This document shows, piece by piece, positions 17,335-26,257 of a DNA stretch of 64,000 nucleotides (position 1 is its first letter; every line of letters starts with the position of its first letter). The DNA lies in assembly GCA_016463705.1 (NCBI GenBank), contig JAEMQU010000001.1, forward strand, positions 39,986 to 103,985. The letters are read 5' to 3'. The position numbers were made by a program, and so were the translations under genes. The notes under the pieces are model-generated. The model had not been told where the DNA came from. It made no database searches and saw only the letters and a program-made list of their open reading frames with translations. The stretch comes from Opitutales bacterium (lineage in GTDB: Bacteria; Verrucomicrobiota; Verrucomicrobiia; Opitutales; UBA953).

Positions 17335-18268
17335 GGACGCCCTTAGGATTGATGCGTGAAACGTAGGGGGTTACTTTAATCGGTATCGAAGCAAAAACTT
17401 CGGTGACGGCTTTAGCGACTTCTTGGGCAACCTTCTCACCTTCACAGAGTGCAAAAACGCTCGGACCCGCACCAGAGATTGAAAATCCTAATGCACCAGC
17501 AGACATCGCTGCGCGTTTTGCTCGATAAAATTCAGGAATGAGACGCTGACGGTGAGGTTCAGCAATCGCATCATGCAATGATCGACCGATTAAAGCGTAA
17601 TCATTTTGGTAGAGACCAGAAATCAATCCTCCCAAGTTTCCGCTTTGTTGAATCGCGGTTTCTAATTGAACGTGGCGAGGCATAATTTCGCGCGCGACTT
17701 TGGTTAGTACAACGATGTCAGGATGCACGACCGCGGCCCAAAGATTATTGGGAATCGGAATATTATGAACATCGAGTTCCGCGTTCGAACGAATTAAAGT
17801 GATTCCGCCTAATAGACACGGGCCAACGTTGTCCGCGTGCCAAGCACCATCAGCGGCGGCTTCACCCGCGACAACGAAAGGTAAGAGCTGACGACGGGTA
17901 AGAGGCTCACCGAGTAAATGATTTACGGCAAAGGCACCGGCGACCGCACTCGCAGCACTGGAACCAAGTCCGCTACCGAAAGGCATCTTCTTGTGAATTT
18001 CCATTTCGATTCCGATATCACCCAAACCGAGGTGGCGAAGAAGATCGAGAACAGCGACTCCGGCGGTATTCAATTTGGGCTCTAAAGGCAGTCGGCCATC
18101 ATCACCGGTAATCTTGGTGATGCGGAACCCGGGCTTGTCGGATCGACGGACAATAATTTCGTCGCCCGGCTTCTCGATGGCGAAACCAAGCACGTCGAAT
18201 CCGCACGCCACGTTTGCGACCGTGGCGGGGGAGAAAACAGTGACTTCTTTTAGTGACATTTTTGACAT
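17315..18268 (-). CDS. thrB: Homoserine kinase (GHMP family)
   Basis: ThrB phosphorylates homoserine for ThrC. The GHMP ATP-binding motif PFGSGLGSSAASAVAGAFA is present, as are the N-terminal VFSPATVANVACGFDVLGFA and the C-terminal GFSISGAGPSVFAL motif. The ORF track extends to 18436, but those extra residues run across the divergent nadE start. The ATG at 18268 (or 18259) gives the family start. About 85 bases separate it from nadE, probably holding both promoters. It overlaps thrC by 20 bases. Confidence 0.95.
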   Translation of the reverse strand: MSKMSLKEVTVFSPATVANVACGFDVLGFAIEKPGDEIIVRRSDKPGFRITKITGDDGRLPLEPKLNTAGVAVLDLLRHLGLGDIGIEMEIHKKMPFGSGLGSSAASAVAGAFAVNHLLGEPLTRRQLLPFVVAGEAAADGAWHADNVGPCLLGGITLIRSNAELDVHNIPIPNNLWAAVVHPDIVVLTKVAREIMPRHVQLETAIQQSGNLGGLISGLYQNDYALIGRSLHDAIAEPHRQRLIPEFYRAKRAAMSAGALGFSISGAGPSVFALCEGEKVAQEVAKAVTEVFASIPIKVTPYVSRINPKGVHVISEK

Positions 18269-18353
18269 ATCAGCCCCAAAACGAGGGATGGGTAGACCTT
18301 TCGGGTTGCCTCGCCAAGGGTCAACGGTGAACATACTCGTTACCGAGCCAAAA

Positions 18354-20297
18354 ATGGCAAAAAGTACACATCCATTCGGTTTTGTAACCGTTGCAGCCGC
18401 CTCCCCAGCCCTGCGACTAGGAGACCCCGCAGCCAATACTCAGCTCATTATCCAAGCGCTCGAGAAGGCTGCCGCCGAAGGATCTGAAATCGTAGTGCTA
18501 CCCGAACTTTGCCTTACCGGTTACAGCTGCGGTGACTTATTTGGCCAACGTACTCTGCTTAACAGTGCCCTCGTCGGGCTCTCCAAAATCGCCGAAGCGA
18601 CTGCACGACTCTCCCTCACGGCCCTCGTCGGGTTGCCTCTAGAAATTTCGGGACGTCTCTACAACGTCGGCGTCTTCGTTTCGCACGGAAATATTTTAGG
18701 TGTCGTTCCCAAAACTCACTTACCCAACTCGGGAGAATTTTATGAACAACGCTGGTTCGCTTCGAGTCGCGTCGCTCATTTTCAAGAAGTCGAATTATTT
18801 GGAAAAAAAGTTCCCTTCGGCATCGATTTACTTTTTCAAGCTAAGGATGTTCCGGATTGCGTCGTTGGAATTGAAATCTGCGAAGACCTCTGGGCGGTCG
18901 AACCTCCGAGCGGCGCGCAAGCTTTAGCGGGTGCTACCCTGCTCTGTAATCTTTCGGCGAGTGATGAACTTCTCACTAAAGCGAATTACCGTCGCGATCT
19001 CGTACGTTCGCAATCGGCTCGTTGCCTAGCCGCCTACATTTACGCTGCTGCGGGTGCAGGAGAATCGAGCACCGACATCGTTTATAGCGGACACGGTTTA
19101 ATTGCTGAAAATGGCCTTATTCTGGGTGAATCTGAACGTTTTCGCTTCGAATTATCCCTGTTAGTATCGCAGGTCGATGTCGACAAGCTCCAGGCCGAAC
19201 GTCGCCGCAATAGCACTTTCTTTGGTCAGATTCCTTCGTATCAACCGCGTTTGATTAGTTTCGAAGTTAAACATCCAACTGGCACTACGCCCAAACTTCG
19301 TCGTCGCTTCTCACAACATCCCTTCGTTCCATCGGACGCTCAACGTCGCGACGAAAACAGTCAGGAAATTTTTGCGATTCAATCGACCGGCTTAGCGCGT
19401 CGTCTTCGTCACACCGGAGTTAAGCATGCCGTCATCGGAGTATCGGGCGGACTCGACTCTACCCTCGCTCTCTTGGTCATGCTCGAAGCATTTGGTCGCT
19501 TGGGTTTAGATCGCAAAGGAATTATCGGCATCACTCTACCTGGACCTGGCACCACCGAGCGTACACGCATCAATGCACTTAAATTAATGGATGCGCTGGG
19601 CATCACGGCACGTGAGATACCCATTGGTATGGCGGTAGATAATCACCTTAAAGATATCGAACACCCGACAGGAAAATTTGATATTACTTTTGAAAACGCC
19701 CAAGCACGCGAACGCACCCAAGTGCTCATGGATGTTGCTAATCAAACCCAAGGCTTAGTGGTCGGTACGGGTGATCTTTCGGAAGCCGCTTTAGGTTGGT
19801 GTACTTTCAACGCGGATCACATGTCGATGTACCATGTAAATATCGGTGTTCCTAAAACTTTAGTGAAACACTTGGTCTCGTGGGCCGCCCACGCTCGTCA
19901 TGTCGGTAATGAACGCGCGCTGCTTGAAGATATTGTTGCTACACCCGTTAGTCCCGAACTCTTACCGATTGGAGCCAACGGCGAAATGACTCAGCAAACC
20001 GAACTCTTGGTTGGTCCGTATGAGTTACACGATTTCTTCCTCTTCCACTTCATTCGCAATGGATTCCGCCCGGCTAAAGTTCTTTGGCTCACGGAACATG
20101 CCTTCGCCGGTAAGTACGATACCGTAGAAATTAAATATTGGCTAAAAACCTTCCTGACTCGCTTCTTCAGCCAGCAATATAAGCGTTCTTCCATGCCAGA
20201 CGGGCCCAAAGTCGGCTCGGTGGCCCTTTCCCCGCGTGGCGATTGGCGTATGCCTTCGGATGCGGAAGCCACGGCGTGGCTTGCAGAATTAGGCTAA
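18354..20297 (+). CDS. nadE: Glutamine-dependent NAD+ synthetase
   Basis: NadE makes NAD+ from deamido-NAD+ with glutamine as ammonia source. The N-terminal nitrilase-type glutaminase domain has Glu51 in LPELCLTGYSCGDLF, Lys120 in VVPKTHLPNSGEF and Cys176 in EICEDLW. The C-terminal ATP-pyrophosphatase domain has the P-loop SGGLDST (about 364-370), GTGDLSEAALGW and the late YKRSSMPDGPKVG segment. At 647 residues it is the usual two-domain length. The track start at 18075 lies antisense to thrB and is rejected in favour of the ATG at 18354. Confidence 0.95.
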   Translation: MAKSTHPFGFVTVAAASPALRLGDPAANTQLIIQALEKAAAEGSEIVVLPELCLTGYSCGDLFGQRTLLNSALVGLSKIAEATARLSLTALVGLPLEISGRLYNVGVFVSHGNILGVVPKTHLPNSGEFYEQRWFASSRVAHFQEVELFGKKVPFGIDLLFQAKDVPDCVVGIEICEDLWAVEPPSGAQALAGATLLCNLSASDELLTKANYRRDLVRSQSARCLAAYIYAAAGAGESSTDIVYSGHGLIAENGLILGESERFRFELSLLVSQVDVDKLQAERRRNSTFFGQIPSYQPRLISFEVKHPTGTTPKLRRRFSQHPFVPSDAQRRDENSQEIFAIQSTGLARRLRHTGVKHAVIGVSGGLDSTLALLVMLEAFGRLGLDRKGIIGITLPGPGTTERTRINALKLMDALGITAREIPIGMAVDNHLKDIEHPTGKFDITFENAQARERTQVLMDVANQTQGLVVGTGDLSEAALGWCTFNADHMSMYHVNIGVPKTLVKHLVSWAAHARHVGNERALLEDIVATPVSPELLPIGANGEMTQQTELLVGPYELHDFFLFHFIRNGFRPAKVLWLTEHAFAGKYDTVEIKYWLKTFLTRFFSQQYKRSSMPDGPKVGSVALSPRGDWRMPSDAEATAWLAELG

Positions 20298-20317
20298 TCG
20301 TGCTTGATGGGTGAGCG

Positions 20318-21781
20318 ATGGCTCCTCTTCAAACTCATCCCGCTGCAACGCAAGAGCTCAGCAAACTTCTCGGACCCGAGAGAGTTTTTACTGATGAAGC
20401 AACCTGCTTCGCTGCGTCGTTCGATAACATGCGTTTATCGTTCATGCCCGAAGCGGTCATTCGTCCAAAAGTTGAAGAGGATATCGGTACGGTTTTAAAA
20501 TTAGCCAACCAACATAAAGTTCCGGTCACCGTCCGCGGACGTGGCACCGGCAACACAGGCGGGAGTTCACCGATTAAAGGTGGATGGGTTATTCACTTGG
20601 ATCACTGGGATAAAATTGAAATCGATCCCATCTCCGCCATGGCGACTGTTCAACCGGGAGCCATCACGGCGCATATCAATGATTTAGCCGCACCGCACGG
20701 ATTATTTTTCCCACCCGATCCTTCATCGCTGAAATATTGTAGCATCGGCGGAAACATTGCGACCAATGCGGGTGGACTTCGGGCCGCTAAATACGGGGTT
20801 GTTCGCGACCATGTCTACGCCCTCGAAGGATTTCTTCCCACGGGCGAAAAAGTAAGATGGGGCGCTCCTTTAAGAAAATTTGTCAGCGGAATTAATTTAC
20901 GCGACCTCTGGATCGGATCCGAAGGCACCTTAGGAATCATCACCAAAGCGACACTCAAGCTCGTGAATAAACCTTTAGCGCGTCGCACCTTCTTGGTTGC
21001 CTGTCGCACCGACGAGTTGGCACTCGAAGCCGCAGCAGAACTAATGGGCTCAAGAATCAACCCATCGGTCTTTGAGTTTTTAGACACGCAAACCGTTGAA
21101 GCCGCAGAAAAACAACGCGGTAGCCGAGTATTTACCACCGAAGAGCTGGGCGGCATCAAAGAAACCTGTGCGATTTTATTAGTCGAAATCGACGGACATC
21201 CTGCGGCACTCGCGGATGACGCCGTTAAAGTTAATCTGTGGATTAAGAAATTCGGTGCGGCGTCACGTGAAACCGATAACGAGGTCGAAGCGGAAAAGCT
21301 TTGGGATATTCGCCGCACTTGTTCGCAGGCCATGTACTCGCTGGGCAATGCGAAGTTAAATGAAGACATCGTGGTACCTTTTAAGAGCTACGTTGCGTTA
21401 ATTAAATACACTCGAGAAGTCCGCGATAAAATCGGCCTACCTACTCCAACGTTTGGTCACGCTGCCGATGGAAACTTCCACGTGCACATCATGTACAATC
21501 GGGATAATCCTGAAGATTGTAAGAAAGCCGAAAAGGCCATCCATGAGGTCATGAAGAAAGTAGTCGAACTCGGTGGAGCCATTACCGGCGAACACGGGAT
21601 CGGCATCGCCAAGTCTCCTTTCCTAAGTCTGCAACACTCCCCCGCTGAAATTGCAGCGATGATAGCGGTCAAGAAAGCCTTGGATCCTAATAATATTTTA
21701 GCACCCGGACAAATTTTTGAGCCACTGAACGTTTGGGAGCATCGCCCAGTAAAAGTGACTCTATCCTGGGACAAACATTAA
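20318..21781 (+). CDS. glcD: FAD-linked oxidase, GlcD/D-lactate dehydrogenase family
   Basis: The 487-residue flavoenzyme has a PCMH-type FAD-binding half with VTVRGRGTGNTGGSSPIKGG, FFPPDPSSLKYCSIGGNIATNAGG and WIGSEGTLGIITKATLKL. The FAD-oxidase C-terminal half has GHAADGNFHVHIMYN and GGAITGEHGIGIAKS. These are the signatures of glycolate oxidase GlcD and related D-2-hydroxyacid dehydrogenases. GlcE and GlcF are not adjacent, so it may act alone or with partners elsewhere. A HAD phosphatase begins 2 bases after it, which suggests a phosphoglycolate to glycolate to glyoxylate route. D-lactate or another 2-hydroxyacid could also be the substrate. Confidence 0.8.
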   Translation: MAPLQTHPAATQELSKLLGPERVFTDEATCFAASFDNMRLSFMPEAVIRPKVEEDIGTVLKLANQHKVPVTVRGRGTGNTGGSSPIKGGWVIHLDHWDKIEIDPISAMATVQPGAITAHINDLAAPHGLFFPPDPSSLKYCSIGGNIATNAGGLRAAKYGVVRDHVYALEGFLPTGEKVRWGAPLRKFVSGINLRDLWIGSEGTLGIITKATLKLVNKPLARRTFLVACRTDELALEAAAELMGSRINPSVFEFLDTQTVEAAEKQRGSRVFTTEELGGIKETCAILLVEIDGHPAALADDAVKVNLWIKKFGAASRETDNEVEAEKLWDIRRTCSQAMYSLGNAKLNEDIVVPFKSYVALIKYTREVRDKIGLPTPTFGHAADGNFHVHIMYNRDNPEDCKKAEKAIHEVMKKVVELGGAITGEHGIGIAKSPFLSLQHSPAEIAAMIAVKKALDPNNILAPGQIFEPLNVWEHRPVKVTLSWDKH

Positions 21782-21782
21782 G

Positions 21783-22448
21783 ATGTCATCTACCGTTGCT
21801 GTATTTGATTGGGACGGCGTCGTCATCGATTCCTCCATCGCCCACGAACGTGCGTGGCAGAGTTTAGCGAAGGAAGAAAATCTTCCGCTCGTCCCCAATC
21901 ATTTCAAATTAGGATTCGGAAAGTTAAATGAAGTCATCATTCCCCATATCTTAGGCTGGTCCAAAGACCCTCAAGAAATTCGCCGTCTCTCTGAGAAAAA
22001 AGAAGCTCATTACCGTACCATCGCACGGACTGGACATATTCGATTACTCCCCGGGGTCAAAGAACTCACCAATGCCCTGAAATCATTGGGTATTCCCTGT
22101 GTGATTGGCACCTCTACCCACAAGGCCAATCTCGCACTTTCTTTTGAACTCTTTGACTTGGCTGATCACTTCCAAGGAGCGATTTCAAGCGAAGATGTGA
22201 CTCAAGGAAAACCGAATCCTGAGGTATTTCTCAAAGCCTGTGCACTCGCGGGCGGTGATCCTAAAAAATCTTTCGTCTTCGAAGATTCCTTCTCGGGAAT
22301 TCAAGCGGGGCTCGCCGGTGGCTTCACCACCATTGCTTTAGCGACCACCCACACCCGCGAAATTTTACTAGCCCAGAACGCTCATCATATCACTAATAAT
22401 TTATCTGAAGTAAATCCACAGTGGATTCTCCAAGGTAAGATTTTCTAA
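21783..22448 (+). CDS. HAD-superfamily phosphatase, phosphoglycolate phosphatase/beta-phosphoglucomutase type
   Basis: The 221-residue protein has HAD motif I DWDGVVIDSS with a nucleophile Asp and general-acid Asp, a helical cap starting HERAWQSLAKEE, a Thr in motif II (IGTSTHKANLALSF), motif III Lys in QGKPNPEVFLKA and motif IV VFEDSFSGIQAGLAGG. The cap resembles the beta-PGM/phosphoglycolate phosphatase subgroup, which cannot be split by eye. Position 2 bases after a glycolate-oxidase-like gene favours phosphoglycolate phosphatase. It is followed by uvrB after 6 bases. Confidence 0.75.
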   Translation: MSSTVAVFDWDGVVIDSSIAHERAWQSLAKEENLPLVPNHFKLGFGKLNEVIIPHILGWSKDPQEIRRLSEKKEAHYRTIARTGHIRLLPGVKELTNALKSLGIPCVIGTSTHKANLALSFELFDLADHFQGAISSEDVTQGKPNPEVFLKACALAGGDPKKSFVFEDSFSGIQAGLAGGFTTIALATTHTREILLAQNAHHITNNLSEVNPQWILQGKIF

Positions 22449-22454
22449 GTCAGC

Positions 22455-24440
22455 ATGGAGTTTCGTCTAAAGTCTAACTATGTCCCTGCGGGCGATCAGC
22501 CTGGGGCGATTGCTGCTTTAAATAAATCCATCGAAGCAGGAAATCTCCGCCAAACGCTTCTTGGTGTTACCGGTTCAGGAAAAACATTCACCATGGCGAA
22601 TATCATCGCCCGCCAACAACGTCCGGCGCTGATCGTTTCCCATAATAAAACTCTAGCGGCCCAGCTTTATTCTGAGTTCAAAAATTTCTTCCCAGAAAAC
22701 GCCGTCGAATACTTCGTCAGTTATTACGATTATTATCAACCCGAAGCCTACGTTCCTTCGACCGATACCTTCATTGAGAAAGACTCAGCCATTAATGAGG
22801 ATATTGAACGTTTACGTATCAGTGCGAGCAGTGCCCTACTCTCCCGCCGCGATGTCATCGTCATTGCCTCGGTTTCTTGTATCTACGGATTAGGCTCACC
22901 CGAAGACTTCCTGGCGTTAATGATTCCTCTGCACAAAGGCTTGGTCATTAAACGTGATGAACTATTAACCCGACTGGTAAACAATCAGTACTCACGTAAT
23001 GATGCGATTTTAGAACGTTGTAATTTCCGAGCGCGCGGAGAAACCATTGATATTTGGCCTGCCTATATGGAGTCAGCGATTCGCTTAGAATTCTGGGGCG
23101 ATACTTTAGAAAACATACGTGAACTCGATGCCGTCACATTAAAAGCAGGAAAGTCCCTCGATAAATTTGATCTCTATCCAGCGAATCAATACGTCACGTC
23201 GGCTGCTCGTGTAAAAACCGCTGCCGATGCGATTCGTAGCGAACTTGAAGAACGCGTCGCTACTTTCGAGAAAGCTAATCGACTCGTGGAAGCGCAACGG
23301 ATTCGGATGCGGGTGGAACACGACCTAGAGATGCTGCGTGAAACAGGATTCTGTTCTGGCATCGAGAACTACTCGATGCACATGTCGGGACGCAAACCGG
23401 GTGAACGTCCGCATTGTTTGCTCGATTTCTTCCCTGACGATAAGCTCATATTTATTGATGAAAGTCACGTTTCTGTTTCGCAAATCGGCGGCATGTATCA
23501 CGGTGATCGTGCACGGAAAGAAAAGCTCGTAGACTTCGGATTCCGTCTGCCCTCGGCGATGGAGAATCGCCCCCTCCGCCCCGAAGAGTTCGACACTATA
23601 TCGGGTCAGACCATTTATGTTTCGGCAACTCCTGCGGCTCACGAATATAAAGTTTCGACCGTCATTGCTGAACAAGTCATCAGACCGACTGGACTGCTCG
23701 ACCCCGTCATGGAAGTCAGACCGATTAAAGGTCAGGTCGAAGATATTATTGGTGAAGCCAAAGCGGTAGCCGCTAAAGGCTATCGTACACTCGTAACCAC
23801 TTTAACGAAACGCATGTCAGAAGACCTCTCGCAATTCATGCGTGAGAGCGGACTCAAGGTTGAATATTTACACTCGGATATCGATGCGATTGAGCGCGTG
23901 GAAATATTACGTCGTTTACGTGCTGGAAAATTTGACGTACTCGTCGGCGTCAATCTTCTCCGTGAAGGACTCGACCTTCCTGAAGTTGCCCTCGTCGGCA
24001 TTCTTGATGCGGACAAAGAAGGTTTTTTACGCAGTGAAACCAGCCTCATTCAAACATCGGGACGCGCGGCACGACATGTAGAAGGTAAAGTCGTATTGTA
24101 CGCAGACGTCATGACTAAATCGATTACTAAGGCGTTAACCATTTGTGGCGATCGCCGCAAACGTCAGGCGGCCTACAACCTCAAACACGGAATCACTCCG
24201 AAGAGTACGGTTCGGGCTATTGAAGAAAGCCTCGTTGATGAAGAAGAGGAAATCTTAGAAGTCACCGAGGGCACGAGTGACCGCGACATTGCCCATGTGT
24301 TGGCTGATTTAGAAACTGAAATGTTAGAAGCAGCAGATGAATTACAATTTGAAAAAGCAGCACAGCTGAGAGATCAAATTGAAGCCCTCCGCACGGGCAA
24401 ACCAGCGGCGGCGAAAAAACGTCCGAAGGGGCGACGCTAA
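22455..24440 (+). CDS. uvrB: UvrABC system protein B
   Basis: UvrB is the damage-verifying helicase-like subunit of nucleotide excision repair. Walker A is GVTGSGKTFTMANI, the beta-hairpin region has YFVSYYDYYQPEAYVPSTDT, and the DEAD-like box is FIDESHV. The helicase half has NLLREGLDLPEV and QTSGRAARHVEGKV, and the C-terminal UVR domain (LEAADELQFEKAAQLRDQ) binds UvrC. At 661 residues it has normal length, with a basic tail (AAAKKRPKGRR). The stop touches convergent mutL with no gap. Confidence 0.97.
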   Translation: MEFRLKSNYVPAGDQPGAIAALNKSIEAGNLRQTLLGVTGSGKTFTMANIIARQQRPALIVSHNKTLAAQLYSEFKNFFPENAVEYFVSYYDYYQPEAYVPSTDTFIEKDSAINEDIERLRISASSALLSRRDVIVIASVSCIYGLGSPEDFLALMIPLHKGLVIKRDELLTRLVNNQYSRNDAILERCNFRARGETIDIWPAYMESAIRLEFWGDTLENIRELDAVTLKAGKSLDKFDLYPANQYVTSAARVKTAADAIRSELEERVATFEKANRLVEAQRIRMRVEHDLEMLRETGFCSGIENYSMHMSGRKPGERPHCLLDFFPDDKLIFIDESHVSVSQIGGMYHGDRARKEKLVDFGFRLPSAMENRPLRPEEFDTISGQTIYVSATPAAHEYKVSTVIAEQVIRPTGLLDPVMEVRPIKGQVEDIIGEAKAVAAKGYRTLVTTLTKRMSEDLSQFMRESGLKVEYLHSDIDAIERVEILRRLRAGKFDVLVGVNLLREGLDLPEVALVGILDADKEGFLRSETSLIQTSGRAARHVEGKVVLYADVMTKSITKALTICGDRRKRQAAYNLKHGITPKSTVRAIEESLVDEEEEILEVTEGTSDRDIAHVLADLETEMLEAADELQFEKAAQLRDQIEALRTGKPAAAKKRPKGRR

Positions 24441-26147
24441 TTAACTTAGGCGACGGGTAAGATCAGCGTCGGTCCACTCGATATAAGTCTTATGACCACG
24501 TGGGTCTACTCCGGGCTGAGATGTTTGGAAAAGTTTGTGCACTAACTGTAAAAGTTCGTGGTCGGATAAGGCATCTCCTTTTTTCCGAGCTTTAATAACT
24601 GCCAGGCGAGCTAGGGCATCATAGGCTAAGGCCGGCTTACCAAAATCGCCCTCCCGTCGGGCCATTTCAGCCAATAAATCTCGGATAAATATCAAGGATT
24701 CATCAGGATTTAACCAAGTCGGCAGCGCATTAATTCGCCAGAAATTTCGACCGTATTCTTCGAAAGAAAATCCAGCAGCCGTGAGTAAATCATTCTTTTC
24801 CTTTAACACCGCAGCGGGCAGTGGCTCGAGTTCGAGATTTAAAGGGATCAGCAGTGGCTGACTTAGCGGAGTTTGTTCGGAGAACTGTTTTAAGATATCT
24901 TCGTATAAAATTCTTTGGTGGGCGGCACCAATATCTAAAATAGCTAAGCCAGTGGGAGTTTCAAAAACGGCACGCTCTTCGCGGAGTCGGGATAAAAACT
25001 TCCAACCTAACTTTAGACTCTGAGAATTAGTCGACACTGCAACGGGTGAAGGTGCAGAAGAATTTATTGGATTATTAAAGGAGCTATTTACCGTAGGTGT
25101 AGTGGTAGGTGCGAGAGCCGTGGGTATGATGGTTTCAACGGGCAAGCCATCGCCACCTTTTGAGCGTAATACCGACAGCAGAGATTGGATAATAAATCCT
25201 CGTACACTGGCTTCATCACGAAAACGTACTTCGCGCTTGGCGGGATGCACATTCACATCAACCCAGGCGGGATTAATTTCGAGAAAGATAAACGCTAAGG
25301 GATATCGACCTTTAGGAATGAGAGTATGATAGCTCTCCGTAGTCGCAAAGGCCATGGTACGACTATCAACAGGACGTCCATTCACTACAGTGACAAGATC
25401 TTGGCGGGTGCCGCGACTCACCCCTGGTTTTCCGAGTAAGCCCGTAATACGCATGCCTTTAACTTCAAATAACGGCATCACACTTACTTCCACGGCCACT
25501 TGTTTACCCCAAATCACTCTTACTCTCTCGAGCAATGGGACGTGTCCAGGGGAACGAAAAATTTCACGTCCATCTTCTTTTAATAAAAATCCAACTTCCG
25601 GATGCGCGACAGCGTAGAGACGAACTAAGCGTACAATGTGGGCAGCTTCCGTTTCATCTGACTTTAAAAATTTCAGTCGCGCCGGAACTGGATGAAATAA
25701 ATTAGCTACTTCAATGCGCGTGCCGACGGGCATTCCGTGGTCGCGCTGGTGAATGACTTTTCCGCCATTAATATAAATTTCGGTACCCGATGCGGCATCG
25801 GTTGAGCGCGTTTGTAAAGTAAAGCGCGAGACGCTCGCAATCGAAGGTAAAGCTTCACCACGAAATCCGAAAGTGGCGATACGATCCAAGTCAGCAGCGA
25901 GACGGATTTTGCTGGTGGCGTGGCGTTCGAGACTGAGCAACGCATCGGTAGGACTCATGCCCATTCCATCGTCCTCGATAATCACATAGGCTTTACCACC
26001 TCTTGAAAAATCGATGATGACTCGTTTCGCTCCCGCATCGAGGGAGTTTTCCAATAATTCCTTCGCCACCGCAGCGGGGCGTTCGACGACTTCGCCGGCC
26101 GCGATTTGATTGGCGACCGTTGGGGTTAAAATCTGAATTTTAGACAT
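24441..26147 (-). CDS. mutL: DNA mismatch repair protein MutL, endonuclease motif degenerate
   Basis: The N-terminal GHKL ATPase is intact: [35 protein letters not shown] and [16 protein letters not shown]. The C-terminal dimerisation domain is present, but its nuclease motif DQHAxxExxxxE reads [12 protein letters not shown], and the downstream zinc-site CPHGRP equivalent reads VDPRGHKTY. Both are lost, so this MutL probably does not nick DNA itself. The linker contains Pro/Thr/Asn-rich sequence. The ATG at 26147 is used; the track's start at 26183 adds 12 atypical residues. No MutS or MutH is seen nearby. Confidence 0.92.
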   Translation of the reverse strand: MSKIQILTPTVANQIAAGEVVERPAAVAKELLENSLDAGAKRVIIDFSRGGKAYVIIEDDGMGMSPTDALLSLERHATSKIRLAADLDRIATFGFRGEALPSIASVSRFTLQTRSTDAASGTEIYINGGKVIHQRDHGMPVGTRIEVANLFHPVPARLKFLKSDETEAAHIVRLVRLYAVAHPEVGFLLKEDGREIFRSPGHVPLLERVRVIWGKQVAVEVSVMPLFEVKGMRITGLLGKPGVSRGTRQDLVTVVNGRPVDSRTMAFATTESYHTLIPKGRYPLAFIFLEINPAWVDVNVHPAKREVRFRDEASVRGFIIQSLLSVLRSKGGDGLPVETIIPTALAPTTTPTVNSSFNNPINSSAPSPVAVSTNSQSLKLGWKFLSRLREERAVFETPTGLAILDIGAAHQRILYEDILKQFSEQTPLSQPLLIPLNLELEPLPAAVLKEKNDLLTAAGFSFEEYGRNFWRINALPTWLNPDESLIFIRDLLAEMARREGDFGKPALAYDALARLAVIKARKKGDALSDHELLQLVHKLFQTSQPGVDPRGHKTYIEWTDADLTRRLS

Positions 26148-26195
26148 CGGACAGAATCTCGAAAAACAAAGAATTACGCACAAATTTAGCCGCGG

Positions 26196-26229
26196 GCAAG
26201 TCGAAGCCTGTGCAAGGACAGACTTGCAC
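26196..26229. repeat. Overlapping inverted repeats between mutL and the DUF255 gene
   Basis: GTGCAAG (26210-26216) and CTTGCAC (26223-26229) form a perfect 7-bp inverted repeat with a 6-base spacer. GCAAGTC (26196-26202) and GACTTGC (26221-26227) form a second one sharing the right arm. They lie in the 110-base divergent region, where an operator or promoter element would be expected. No T tract follows, so it is not a terminator. Confidence 0.4.
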
Positions 26230-26257
26230 CTACCGACTCTTTGGCAAGGTTAGAGCC

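Noticed and set aside
18075-18353. Upstream extension of the nadE ORF and of the thrB ORF (to 18436)
   Set aside because: The two extensions overlap each other antisense across the divergent promoter region. Family starts fit the ATGs at 18354 and 18268.
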